Shown in pieces: positions 1 to 7,404 of a stretch of 16,764 nt of DNA (its first letter is position 1; each line of letters begins with the position of its first letter). The DNA is from Spirochaetales bacterium UBA4629. Its GTDB lineage: Bacteria; Spirochaetota; Spirochaetia; Sphaerochaetales; Sphaerochaetaceae. The notes beneath the pieces are model-generated. The model was not told where the DNA came from, searched no databases, and saw only the letters and a list, made by a program, of their open reading frames with translations. The translations under genes and the position numbers were made by a program. The DNA is taken from positions 1-16,764 of the forward strand of contig DHMZ01000070.1 of assembly GCA_002406055.1 (NCBI GenBank). Reading direction: 5' to 3'.

Positions 1-1
1 G

Positions 2-1090
2 AATAAAGCCAGAATGCTTTCTTTTATCTTTCTTAAGGGCTATCAGTGGCCATTCGATGTTAGAAAGGTTCAAAATGGAAGTTCTATAATAGATCTCCTT
101 GTATATCTAGAGCTTAGCAAAGGACGAAGAGTATTCCTCGATTACAGAAGAGATCCTTACGATGAAAACTTTTCATTTAGCTCTCTAGAAGAGGAAGCAT
201 ATAGATACTTAAAAGAAGCAAACGCACTAGTAGATAAACCTATCGAACGCTTAAGACTTATGAATAAGCCAGCAATAGATTTCTATTTAGATAAGGGCGT
301 TGATTTAGAAAAAGAGCCTTTAGAAATTGCACTATGTGCACAACATAACAATGGTGGCTTAGATCTCAACAAATGGTGGGAAAGCAATCTAAAAGGTTTC
401 TTTGTTGCAGGAGAAGTTGCCGGAAGCCACGGAATTTACCGACCAGGTGGTTCTGCTCTCAATTCGGGACAAGTGGGTTCTACAAGAGCAAGTGAATACA
501 TTAGCGAAAAGAGAAGAGACTTCTCACAAGACGAAAGTACGTTTTCTCTAGTTAAGACTAAAGCTCTAGATGAGATAATCTCCATTAGTGAAAAAACATT
601 TGGAAAAGATGAGAATACAGAATCTTTAAGACTACACTTCTCTTCTTTAATGAGCAAATGCGGAGGGGCTATTAGAAACAAAGAAGAAATTGAAAAGTTA
701 AGCTCAGAAGTAGATTCTCTTCTAAAGAATTTTGCAGAAAAAGTTTCCTATAACAATCCTCTTTCTCTAAAAAAAGTCTTTTCGCTAAGAGATATGCTAT
801 TAACACAGAAGTGCTACCTACTGAGTATGCTCAATTACATAGAAGAAGGTGGCAAAAGCAGAGGAAGTGCTCTTTATACAGATAAAAACGGAATAAAGCC
901 CTACTCTTCTCTCCCAGATATCTTTACATTCACACTCGACAGTGGAGAAAAAGATGACTTAATTCAAGAGATGGAATATAAGAACAATAAATGTGCTTTT
1001 ACTTGGAGAAAGGTACGACCAATCCCACAAAGAGATGACTTCTTTGAAAATGTCTGGAAAGGCTACAGAGAAAACAAAAACATAGATTAA
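2..1090 (+). CDS. FAD-dependent fumarate reductase/succinate dehydrogenase-type flavoprotein, C-terminal part (5' truncated by window)
   Basis: The frame is open to the left edge, so the gene starts outside the window and its N-terminal FAD-binding Rossmann segment is missing. Residues below are counted from the Met at base 14. HNNGG (111-115) sits where fumarate reductases and L-aspartate oxidase have H-T-x-GG, and GEVAGSHGIYRPGGSALNSG (133-152) matches the conserved C-terminal FAD-contacting loop. A helical C-terminal domain follows, with MSKCGGAIR (213-221) and KSRG (281-284), which resembles the R-x-SRG-x-H region of fumarate reductase and AprA-like flavoproteins. The family reduces or oxidises C=C or C-N bonds through FAD; the substrate cannot be read from the sequence. 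Only 11 bp separate it from the next flavoenzyme gene, so the two are probably co-transcribed and may work as a redox pair (inference). Family assignment is good; specific function is unknown. Confidence 0.8.
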   Translation, partial: NKARMLSFIFLKGYQWPFDVRKVQNGSSIIDLLVYLELSKGRRVFLDYRRDPYDENFSFSSLEEEAYRYLKEANALVDKPIERLRLMNKPAIDFYLDKGVDLEKEPLEIALCAQHNNGGLDLNKWWESNLKGFFVAGEVAGSHGIYRPGGSALNSGQVGSTRASEYISEKRRDFSQDESTFSLVKTKALDEIISISEKTFGKDENTESLRLHFSSLMSKCGGAIRNKEEIEKLSSEVDSLLKNFAEKVSYNNPLSLKKVFSLRDMLLTQKCYLLSMLNYIEEGGKSRGSALYTDKNGIKPYSSLPDIFTFTLDSGEKDDLIQEMEYKNNKCAFTWRKVRPIPQRDDFFENVWKGYRENKNID

Positions 1091-1101
1091 AAGAGGAAAA
1101 A

Positions 1102-2454
1102 ATGTCAGTACATGAAAGATTTCACTATAAAACTCTTGGCGAAGTAATTGCAAAATGCAATGAATTAGGTCTCTCTCTTCCATTTGCAGAAGATACAAAA
1201 GCCCTATCTAAGCCATTACAAGTAAGGAACGTTACTTTCCCTAACCGTCTAGGCTCTGCTCCGATGGAAGGTGCAGATTCTACGGTAGATGGTTCACCTT
1301 CCGCTTTTACTTTAAATCGCTACAAAAAAGTAGCAGAAGGTGGCGCTGCAATCATGTGGTTTGAAGCAATCTCTGTCGCAGAAGAAGGACGTTCGTCAAT
1401 GACACAGCTCTTAATTACAAAAGATAATGTCGACGAATTTAAGAAGCTCACTGAAGCAGTAAAGGAAGCTGGATTAAAAAAGAATGGTTACGAACCATAC
1501 CTTATAATGCAAGCAAACCACTCCGGAAGATATTCAAATCCGGGGAACAAACCGTTCCCTTTAATAATGTATCATCATCCATTTTTAGAGCAATTTAGAG
1601 CAGCAGAAGACGAAAATATTGTCTCTGATGATTACTTAAAAAAGACAGAAGAGAACTTCGGGGAAGGAGCAAAACTTGCAAAAGAAGCCGGCTTTGATGC
1701 TGTTGATATAAAACAATGTCATGGCTATCTCTTTCAAGAAGCCGCATCAGCCTTTTATAGAGAAGGAGAATATGGTGGTAGTTATGATAACAGGATGCGA
1801 CTATTAAAAAACTCCATTCTAAGAGCAAAAGTATATGAAGATCCATCATTTATGGTAACAGCAAGAATTGGAATATATGATGGGTATCCAGAATATGCAG
1901 GTTTTGGACAAAAGACAGATGGCTCAATGGCTCTCGACCTAACTGAACCAATACAACTTGTAAAAGATTTAAAAGCTATGGGACTAGATATGGTAGATTT
2001 GACAATGGGAAACCCATACGCAACTACCCATATAACACGTCCTTATGATATGGGAAAATATGATCCACCAGAGCATCCTTTCGTCGGTCTTGATCGCATG
2101 ATTAATTCTATAGGAAAAGTAAAGAAAGCCGTTCCTGATATGACAATTTTAGCTTCTGCGCCAACATATTTAAGAGAGTATTCTGACTTATACTCTGCAG
2201 GTGCAGTAGAAAAAGGAATGTGTGATGGCATGTTATTTGGTAGAATGCAGTTTGCAGATCCAGATTTTGCCAAAGAGATTATCTCTGGAAGAATAGATAA
2301 GAATAGAGTATGTCTTACTTGTGGTAAATGTGGTGATTTAATCCGCTCACACAAGCCTACAGGATGTGTTATTAGAGATAATAAGACATTTATGCCTTTC
2401 TACAAAGAATTCTTAGAAGAGAAGAAAAACTTGCCTTCTAATTTTAGAGGTTAA
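1102..2454 (+). CDS. NADH:flavin oxidoreductase, Old Yellow Enzyme / 2,4-dienoyl-CoA reductase-like TIM barrel with 4Fe-4S motif
   Basis: A 450-residue FMN TIM-barrel protein. The N-terminal barrel start is seen as VRNVTFPNRLGSAPMEG (41-57), with MQANHSGRYSNP (136-147), a DIKQCHGYLFQEAASAFYR segment (202-220) equivalent to the OYE H-x-x-H/N active-site strand, and DGMLFGRMQFADPDFA (375-390), the phosphate-binding end of the barrel. Cysteines 404, 407, 410 and 422 form C-x2-C-x2-C-x11-C, resembling the 4Fe-4S motif of FadH and trimethylamine dehydrogenase. The usual first active-site His is Lys here. The protein stops about 30 residues after the cluster, so it lacks the C-terminal FAD/NAD(P) domains of FadH and must obtain electrons otherwise. 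An AAGAGGAAAA ribosome site precedes the ATG. It follows the flavoprotein gene by 11 bp, and a terminator comes just after. Reduction of an activated double bond is likely; the substrate is unknown. Confidence 0.86.
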   Translation: MSVHERFHYKTLGEVIAKCNELGLSLPFAEDTKALSKPLQVRNVTFPNRLGSAPMEGADSTVDGSPSAFTLNRYKKVAEGGAAIMWFEAISVAEEGRSSMTQLLITKDNVDEFKKLTEAVKEAGLKKNGYEPYLIMQANHSGRYSNPGNKPFPLIMYHHPFLEQFRAAEDENIVSDDYLKKTEENFGEGAKLAKEAGFDAVDIKQCHGYLFQEAASAFYREGEYGGSYDNRMRLLKNSILRAKVYEDPSFMVTARIGIYDGYPEYAGFGQKTDGSMALDLTEPIQLVKDLKAMGLDMVDLTMGNPYATTHITRPYDMGKYDPPEHPFVGLDRMINSIGKVKKAVPDMTILASAPTYLREYSDLYSAGAVEKGMCDGMLFGRMQFADPDFAKEIISGRIDKNRVCLTCGKCGDLIRSHKPTGCVIRDNKTFMPFYKEFLEEKKNLPSNFRG

Positions 2455-2459
2455 TTCTT

Positions 2460-2485
2460 GGTCAGGTTACTCCTGACCATTTTTA
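2460..2485 (+). terminator. Rho-independent terminator after the flavoenzyme pair
   Basis: A perfect 7-bp stem, GGTCAGG (2460-2466) with CCTGACC (2472-2478), has a 5-base loop and is followed by ATTTTT. It begins 5 bases after the stop codon and separates the flavoenzyme operon from the lipase gene. Confidence 0.85.
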
Positions 2486-2527
2486 AACCATATTGAGAGC
2501 CTACGATAAATAAAATAGACTAATGCC

Positions 2528-3439
2528 ATGAAAAGGATTGCTATTTTTCTACTAATAATTCTTTCTCTTTTTCCTCTTATGGCAGCTAAGAAAACTCTTA
2601 ACTACTATTCTGTACAAAATGACAATAAAGTAATTCCCATTAATCTAAATTGGACTATAACAAAGAAAAAAGATTCATCTATAGGTTATGAAAGCGACTT
2701 AGCAAAAGCTTTATTGGTACTATCAAGAAGCATATATGTATCAGAAGAGGTATTTATAGAAAACTCAAAAAAGCTAGGATTTTCAAAGATTTTTTATCAT
2801 GACAGCAAAAATGACATTTCCCAACCAGTTGTAGGCTTCGCACATCAAAAGCATTGGGGTACAAACTATTATCTGATTGTAGTACGAGGAACTTCCTCGT
2901 TTGATGATTTTCTAACAGACCTGAAGAGTCAAATTGATTACTTTGAAGAAGCTAGCTCTTTCGTTCATGATGAATTTATTTTGTATCTAAATAACAACCT
3001 TAAAAAATCTGAAGAAAAAGCTAAGAAAGAGAAAAATGTCTTTTTTATAACAGGCCATAGTCTGGGTGGTGCTGTTAGCAATCTTCTTTCTAAATCTATT
3101 GAAGAATTCGCTGATAGAAGCAAAATCTTTACCTATACATTTGAAAGCCCCTCTACAGGCATAAGTGAAGAAGAAAGAACTTCAACAAATGCAATCAACA
3201 TAATTAATGAGAATGATTTTATCCCAACAATTCCACATCCAGAAGGACGATATGGCAAAGACATATCCTTCTATCCTGATATGCTTGACTCATTAATATA
3301 TAAAGAGATATCTGGAAAAGAAAGAGATGAATTAAATGATTTTTCTCTCTCTGACAAATGGAGCAATCATCTCCTTGATTGCACTCTATCTTACGTCCTT
3401 TCTAGAGAACTTAGAGAAGAACGTGTAAAGAAAGAATAA
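2528..3439 (+). CDS. Exported class 3 lipase-like alpha/beta hydrolase
   Basis: A 303-residue protein that begins with a Sec signal peptide: MKR, then a hydrophobic stretch at about 4-18 and a likely cut near LMAA (17-20). No lipobox cysteine is present, so it should be periplasmic or secreted. VVRGTSSFDDFLTDL (118-132) matches the oxyanion-hole region of class 3 (fungal-type) lipases. GHSLGG (176-181) is the nucleophile elbow with Ser178, and NENDFIPTIP (227-236) supplies the probable catalytic Asp230 in the family's D-x-[VI]-P-x-[IL]-P motif. His281 in the WSNHLLDCTLSY segment is the likely third catalytic residue. The expected reaction is ester hydrolysis of lipids; the exact substrate is not readable. 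No good Shine-Dalgarno sequence precedes the ATG, and a two-codon ATG-CCA-TGA mini-frame overlaps it at 2523-2531. The gene converges on the DUF4143 ATPase with only 8 bp between stop codons. Confidence 0.85.
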   Translation: MKRIAIFLLIILSLFPLMAAKKTLNYYSVQNDNKVIPINLNWTITKKKDSSIGYESDLAKALLVLSRSIYVSEEVFIENSKKLGFSKIFYHDSKNDISQPVVGFAHQKHWGTNYYLIVVRGTSSFDDFLTDLKSQIDYFEEASSFVHDEFILYLNNNLKKSEEKAKKEKNVFFITGHSLGGAVSNLLSKSIEEFADRSKIFTYTFESPSTGISEEERTSTNAINIINENDFIPTIPHPEGRYGKDISFYPDMLDSLIYKEISGKERDELNDFSLSDKWSNHLLDCTLSYVLSRELREERVKKE

Positions 3440-3447
3440 AATAAAGT

Positions 3448-4725
3448 TTATGGTTTTAAAGTCCCAATTGGAATAACAAGAACGCCATCTGTTCTCTTAT
3501 AAGCACAATCTCCATTAGCGGTTAAAACCATCAAAAATGATGGGGCCTTCATTTTTTCTGTATCTATTTTATTAGCTAACTTTTTTAAAGATTGAGCGCC
3601 CTCTTCTATAAGTTTATCACCACCAAGCTTTATTTCTATTAATCCAAAAGAGCCATTTCGACAGTGTATAACAGCATCACACTCTAAATTGCTCTTGTCT
3701 CTATAATGATAGACGGTTGCATCTAAAACATCAGCATAAACTCGAAGATCTCGCATTGCTAATGTTTCAAAAAAGAGACCCATAGTGTTTAAATCATTTA
3801 TTAAGTCATTAGGACCTAAACCCAATGATGCAGTAGCAATTGAAGGATCAACAAAATATCGTGTATCAGATGTACGTATTGCAGACTTTGAACGAAGATT
3901 AGGATTCCAAGCTACAACATCTTCAACTACAAAAATCTTTTTTAGTGCCTTTACATAATTAGATACGGTTCTAACACAATATTCCGGTTCTTCGTTATTT
4001 TTTAAATCACCAATAATTGTTTCAATAGAGGCTTGCGAACCTTGATTCCTTGCATAAGAACGCATCAAGCGTTTAATAAATTCGGGATCTTTTCTTTCTC
4101 CTTCTACACGTGAAACGTCCTCTTTTACAACTGCATCAAAGTAGTCGAAAGCTTGTTGTAGAGCAACATCTTCTGGCACATCCAAAGACATAGGCCAACC
4201 ACCTCTGCATATTAGGAATGATATATCTTTGAGTGTTAATGAAGATGAACCTCGAATAATATCTTCCGAAGAAGCAAAAAGATTATATAAACTAACCGAA
4301 CCATTTGATTCTCCTGATTCGTAAAGACTCATTGGTCGCATTTTTAACCAACTAAATCTACCAGTTCCTGTGTGATGTATTTCATCGCTATTAGATGGAA
4401 CAGCAGATCCTGTTAGAATATATAACCCAAATTTTCGCCTATGATCGACAGAAAAGCGAATAGCATCCCACAATTTTGGGGCGAGTTGCCATTCATCGAT
4501 AAGTCTAGGGTTATCCCCTTCCAAAAGTGATTCTGGATCCATATCTGCACGCATTAAGTTTTGTCTAAATCGATTTGGTTCATTCATATAAAGGATGCTA
4601 GCAGCAAATTGCTCTGCAGTAGTTGTCTTACCACACCACTTCGTTCCCTCAATTAAAACAGCCCCTTTGCTTCTTAATTTTTTTTGTAACAAATCGTCAG
4701 CAATTCTTTTCTTATAATCTTTCAT
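3448..4725 (-). CDS. AAA-family ATPase with C-terminal DUF4143 domain
   Basis: The protein is 425 residues from the chosen ATG. An ATG four codons upstream (4737) is possible but has no ribosome site, whereas GGAA lies 7 bases before the chosen one and the product then starts MKDYKKRIAD, which suits the family. Counted from the upstream ATG, it has Walker A GTKWCGKT (31-38), Walker B RLIDEW (78-83), a sensor-like ILTGSA (107-112), a winged-helix-like segment around 250-300 (TVSNYVKALKKIFVVEDV), and the DUF4143 end with E324, D354 and E368-I-K370. That last set fits a PD-(D/E)xK nuclease-like core. Family roles are poorly known; DNA binding or a stress/defence-type function has been suggested only loosely. 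The notable context is a four-copy 23-bp repeat array directly upstream. It converges with the lipase gene and diverges from the small flavin-binding protein gene. Confidence 0.87.
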   Translation of the reverse strand: MKDYKKRIADDLLQKKLRSKGAVLIEGTKWCGKTTTAEQFAASILYMNEPNRFRQNLMRADMDPESLLEGDNPRLIDEWQLAPKLWDAIRFSVDHRRKFGLYILTGSAVPSNSDEIHHTGTGRFSWLKMRPMSLYESGESNGSVSLYNLFASSEDIIRGSSSLTLKDISFLICRGGWPMSLDVPEDVALQQAFDYFDAVVKEDVSRVEGERKDPEFIKRLMRSYARNQGSQASIETIIGDLKNNEEPEYCVRTVSNYVKALKKIFVVEDVVAWNPNLRSKSAIRTSDTRYFVDPSIATASLGLGPNDLINDLNTMGLFFETLAMRDLRVYADVLDATVYHYRDKSNLECDAVIHCRNGSFGLIEIKLGGDKLIEEGAQSLKKLANKIDTEKMKAPSFLMVLTANGDCAYKRTDGVLVIPIGTLKP

Positions 4726-4749
4726 GTAAAATTCCATTATCTAAATACG

Positions 4750-4778
4750 AAGATAGCATGTTTTTCCAAGTTGGCCAA
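4750..4778 (-). promoter_or_regulatory. Predicted promoter of the DUF4143 ATPase gene, overlapping repeat unit 1
   Basis: Read on the minus strand, TTGGCC (4773-4778) is followed after 17 bp by TATCTT (4750-4755). The -10 is preceded by TGC, giving an extended -10 element. The -35 lies inside the 14-bp palindrome AAGTTGGCCAACTT (4768-4781) of the first repeat, so anything bound to the repeat should block this promoter. Transcription would start a few bases before the two candidate start codons. Both hexamers are imperfect, so this is a prediction. Confidence 0.45.
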
Positions 4779-4855
4779 CTTTTATTTTCCAAGTTGGACG
4801 TATTTTAATTTCTAAGTTGGCCGGTTTTTGTTTACATAGTTGGCGTTTTTACTTC
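4764..4855. repeat. Four tandem repeat units with exact 23-bp period upstream of the ATPase gene
   Basis: The shared core AGTTGG starts at 4769, 4792, 4815 and 4838, exactly 23 bp apart each time. Units 1 and 2 share TTCCAAGTTGG, unit 3 has TTCTAAGTTGG and unit 4 has TACATAGTTGG. Each core is followed by a short GC-containing step and a T-rich tract ending near the next unit. CCAAGTTGG in units 1 and 2 is itself an odd-length inverted repeat, and unit 1 extends into the perfect palindrome AAGTTGGCCAACTT (4768-4781). Similarity decays away from the ATPase gene, with unit 4 the weakest. The period is about two helical turns, so all cores would face the same side of the DNA. The layout looks like an operator or protein-loading array rather than a CRISPR. 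Confidence 0.85.
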
Positions 4856-4962
4856 TAACTCTTTGTTTATTTTTAAACAGAAAAAAGCACTAAGAATATT
4901 TTTGACTCTTGAGATATACTTCTCATCTCCTTTTATTTAGAATAAAAGAAAGGAAAAGAAAG

Positions 4963-5427
4963 ATGAGAAGAGAAGATAGAGAAGTTAAAGATATTAATTC
5001 CATTTTCGATATTCTAGAAAGATGTACAGTTATTAGAGTTTGCTTATTTGATAGCGAATATCCATATGTAATACCTATGACATTTGGCGCAGAATTAGAT
5101 AATGGTGAGATTACAATCTATTTTCATAGTGCGCAAAGTGGTAAGAAGAACACACTTCTGGGCTTAGATAATAGAGTTTCTGTGGAAACAGATTTGTACT
5201 ATAGAACTGAAGAATCATTTGGCGGCATTACAGCTAAATATGAAAGCGTTATTGGTAGTGGAAATGCGATTAAACTTGAGGAAGTTAAGGACAAAGTCCA
5301 TGGCTTAAAGGTAATTCTAGACCACTACAATAGAACAGGATTTCCTGTAGAAAGTTGCAAAGGCCTATCAAAATGCGATGTATATGCAATAAAACTAAAA
5401 GAAGTAAGTGGAAAGCATAATCTATAG
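4963..5427 (+). CDS. Pyridoxamine 5'-phosphate oxidase-related, FMN-binding split-barrel protein (NimA-like)
   Basis: A 154-residue protein from the ATG chosen here, which follows AAGGAAAAGAAAG, a good ribosome site with 8-base spacing. An in-frame ATG at 4909 would add 18 residues of poor character and has no ribosome site. The pattern is that of the split-barrel flavin-binding family: REDREVKDINSIFDILERC (3-21), then alternating strands with YPYVIPMTFG (33-42) and the strand-turn ITIYFHSAQSGKKNTLL (50-66). The H-x-A-x-x-G-x-K region in that turn contacts the flavin phosphate in relatives. The family includes NimA-type nitroimidazole reductases and many uncharacterised small flavin or haem binders; which applies here cannot be told. 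It diverges from the ATPase gene across the repeat array and is followed by a large hairpin. It seems monocistronic. Confidence 0.8.
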   Translation: MRREDREVKDINSIFDILERCTVIRVCLFDSEYPYVIPMTFGAELDNGEITIYFHSAQSGKKNTLLGLDNRVSVETDLYYRTEESFGGITAKYESVIGSGNAIKLEEVKDKVHGLKVILDHYNRTGFPVESCKGLSKCDVYAIKLKEVSGKHNL

Positions 5428-5432
5428 AAAGA

Positions 5433-5491
5433 GAGGACACCTAGCAAGAATCAATTTAATAGATAGGAGGGGGATTTTGCTAGGCATCCTC
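5433..5491. terminator. Large hairpin between convergent genes, probable bidirectional terminator
   Basis: GAGGA (5433-5437) pairs with TCCTC (5487-5491). After a symmetric CA/CA internal loop, CCTAGCAA (5440-5447) pairs with TTGCTAGG (5477-5484). Past one bulged G the stem continues as AATC (5449-5452) with GATT (5473-5476). The apical loop of about 20 bases holds a G-run (AGGAGGGG). The element fills the gap between the split-barrel gene and nagB. A TTTTT run (5501-5505) lies 9 bases past it on the plus strand, and the minus-strand exit is moderately T-rich. The stem is longer than an ordinary terminator needs, so a repeat element or structured RNA is also possible. Confidence 0.65.
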
Positions 5492-5503
5492 AGAATTAAC
5501 TTT

Positions 5504-6247
5504 TTAAATGCCCATTAATAAAGAGGCAGCATCCTCGTCAAGATATAAATTCCAATCCGGATGAGTCTTTAAAAGTGTAGCAGGAACAAGTGGTGTTACT
5601 GGCTTTGTTATTGTATCATAAACAGCCTTAGCCTTTACTCTATGAGGTACGACAGAAACAATGTGCGAACATGACAAAATCTGTTTAGGAGCCATGCTAA
5701 TTGCCTTCTTTGGTACACTGTCAAAACTATCAAACCAACCTTCTCCAACTTGTTGCTTCCTACATTTTTCATCTAAAACAACAATTTTATAAGCTTCATA
5801 TGTATCAAAATCTGCAGGAGGATCATTAAAAGCAATGTGTCCATTCTCGCCTATTCCAATTACACCTACATCAATAATATCACTTCTGAGTTCTTCTGTT
5901 AGTTTTTTAATATTCTCTTCAATATTATCCTCTTCACCTGGAACAAAATGAGCAGCATGTAAAGGAACTTGGGAAACAAAGCGTTCCTTCAAGTATTTTC
6001 TAAAAGAAGCCTTGTGAGTAATTGGAAGTCCAACGTACTCATCCAGGTGGAACATATCAACTTTTGTCCAATCAACATTTTCTTTAACAAGATAAGAAAA
6101 CATTTCAAATTGGCTTGCTCCTGTAGATAGCACTATTCGTGCCTTTCCTCTTGTTTTTATTGCTTCATTAATCAGCTGAGCAATTTTTTCTGCTGCTTTT
6201 TTTCCATTCTCATCAGCATTTTTTAATACATTAATTGTAATACTCAT
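5504..6247 (-). CDS. nagB: Glucosamine-6-phosphate deaminase (NagB family)
   Basis: A 247-residue enzyme expected to convert glucosamine-6-phosphate to fructose-6-phosphate and ammonia in the cytoplasm. VLSTGAS (39-45) is the phosphate loop. HLDEYVGL (67-74) carries Asp69, the equivalent of the E. coli proton-transfer Asp72. GIGENGHIAFNDP (131-143) is the catalytic loop with His137. Two positions differ from E. coli NagB (GVGNDGHIAFNEP): Asp141 is replaced by Asn, as also in B. subtilis-type enzymes, and Glu148 by Asp (Asp142 here). The FNDPP variant occurs in a NagB-like subfamily of less certain substrate. Length is slightly below the usual 260 or so. Its ATG overlaps the nagA stop codon (ATGA), so it is translationally coupled, and it is the last gene of the amino-sugar locus. 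Confidence 0.9.
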   Translation of the reverse strand: MSITINVLKNADENGKKAAEKIAQLINEAIKTRGKARIVLSTGASQFEMFSYLVKENVDWTKVDMFHLDEYVGLPITHKASFRKYLKERFVSQVPLHAAHFVPGEEDNIEENIKKLTEELRSDIIDVGVIGIGENGHIAFNDPPADFDTYEAYKIVVLDEKCRKQQVGEGWFDSFDSVPKKAISMAPKQILSCSHIVSVVPHRVKAKAVYDTITKPVTPLVPATLLKTHPDWNLYLDEDAASLLMGI

Positions 6248-7404
6248 CTTTTTATTTCAACTCCTTCTTTATAAATCTTTTCTATTTTTCCTTCTTCATT
6301 AATTATCAATAAGTCAGCCTTTTTACCTACTTCAATTGATCCAACGTCCCCATCCATTCCTATTGTGCTAGCAGGTTGGAGAGAGAGTAATCGAGATGCC
6401 TCTACCACACCTAAAGACATTGTTTTATAAAGTGTGTTAAACAGGCGTTCTCCTGTTGCAACTGAACCTGCAAAACAACTTCTATCTGGCATTTTTGCAA
6501 TACCATCTTCGATTATGACAGCTGTGCCATTCTTCTTTGGCCCTAGAATTGATGGGCCATCTTTCATTCCTGCTCCTCTCATACTATCAGAGCAAACAAC
6601 TATTCTATCATGTCTTTTGAATCGAAAAATGAAATTAAGTAGAGCTGGAGGAAGATGCATTCCATCTCCTATTAACTCAACATACATATCATCAATTAAG
6701 TAACCACTTTCTACGCATCCTAGAACTCTAAAACCACCATGACGAGTAATAGAACTCATTCCACTATAGAAATGTGTTAATTCTCTCAGTCCGTGGTCAT
6801 ATGCCTTTTTTACTTCATCAAGAGTAGCATCACTATGAGCGCACGAGACATTTATATTCTCTTTCACCAAATAATCAATAACTGTACAATCTTCATCCAT
6901 CTCAGGAGCAAGACTTACTCTTTTTACAAGACCAGGTGCAATAGACAAGAATTTCTCTATATGTTTAATTGTTGGTTTTACTATATAGCGTTCGTCTTGT
7001 GCACCTTTTTCTTTTTTGTTGATAAAAGGACCTTCAAGATGTACTCCCAAGAGTCTTGCGCCTATCTTACTAGATTGTGCTTTTTCTGCATTTTTTAAGA
7101 AGGCTACTAACTCTTCATCAGAACTAGTTAAACTAGTTGCAAGAAAAGATGTTGTTCCCCCTTTTATGAGACTCTCTGCAGCTTTTTCTATGGCTTCTGT
7201 ATCGCCATCCATAAAGTCATAACCACCAGAACCATGTGTATGACAATCAACAAAACCTGGTAAGAGATAATTATTTTTACAATCGATAGTCTCGTCATTT
7301 ATAGCCTGAAACTCACCAATTTCTTTTACTAATCCATCAATAACTCTTACTGAGCCTTTAATTACTTTATTAGGAAGAACAACCTTAGCATTCTTAAATA
7401 TCAT
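6244..7404 (-). CDS. nagA: N-acetylglucosamine-6-phosphate deacetylase (NagA family)
   Basis: A 386-residue amidohydrolase from the ATG chosen here, which has GAGG 6 bases upstream; an earlier ATG (7410) and a TTG (7416) are less well placed. Expected reaction: N-acetylhexosamine-6-phosphate to hexosamine-6-phosphate plus acetate. Counted from the chosen start, it has metal-binding His-x-His (55, 57) in PGFVDCHTHG, Glu124 in GVHLEGPF, His190 in SCAHSDAT, His211 in THFYSGM, His250 in GDGMHLPP and catalytic Asp273 in VCSDSMRGAG. All key residues are therefore present. THFYSGM differs from the common THL[FY]NAM substrate loop, and CSDS from the usual TDA, so hexosamine specificity could differ from GlcNAc-6-P. 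The start overlaps the epimerase gene by 11 bp and the end overlaps nagB by 4 bp. Confidence 0.9.
   Translation of the reverse strand: MIFKNAKVVLPNKVIKGSVRVIDGLVKEIGEFQAINDETIDCKNNYLLPGFVDCHTHGSGGYDFMDGDTEAIEKAAESLIKGGTTSFLATSLTSSDEELVAFLKNAEKAQSSKIGARLLGVHLEGPFINKKEKGAQDERYIVKPTIKHIEKFLSIAPGLVKRVSLAPEMDEDCTVIDYLVKENINVSCAHSDATLDEVKKAYDHGLRELTHFYSGMSSITRHGGFRVLGCVESGYLIDDMYVELIGDGMHLPPALLNFIFRFKRHDRIVVCSDSMRGAGMKDGPSILGPKKNGTAVIIEDGIAKMPDRSCFAGSVATGERLFNTLYKTMSLGVVEASRLLSLQPASTIGMDGDVGSIEVGKKADLLIINEEGKIEKIYKEGVEIKR

Noticed and set aside
4623..4808. A plus-strand frame running from the ATPase gene through the repeats
   Set aside because: It overlaps the ATPase coding region and the repeat array antisense and has no recognisable domain.
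4764..4855. The 23-bp repeats as a CRISPR array
   Set aside because: The conserved core is only about 6-11 bp, the intervening stretches are T-rich and about 12 bp long, and no cas gene is present. Phased binding sites fit better.
4909..4962. Upstream ATG for the split-barrel flavin-binding protein
   Set aside because: It would add 18 residues unlike the family N-terminus and lacks a ribosome site; the ATG at 4963 has a good one.
5433..5491. The long hairpin as a MITE or insertion-sequence remnant
   Set aside because: No target-site duplication flanks it and no second copy occurs in the window, so terminator is the safer call.
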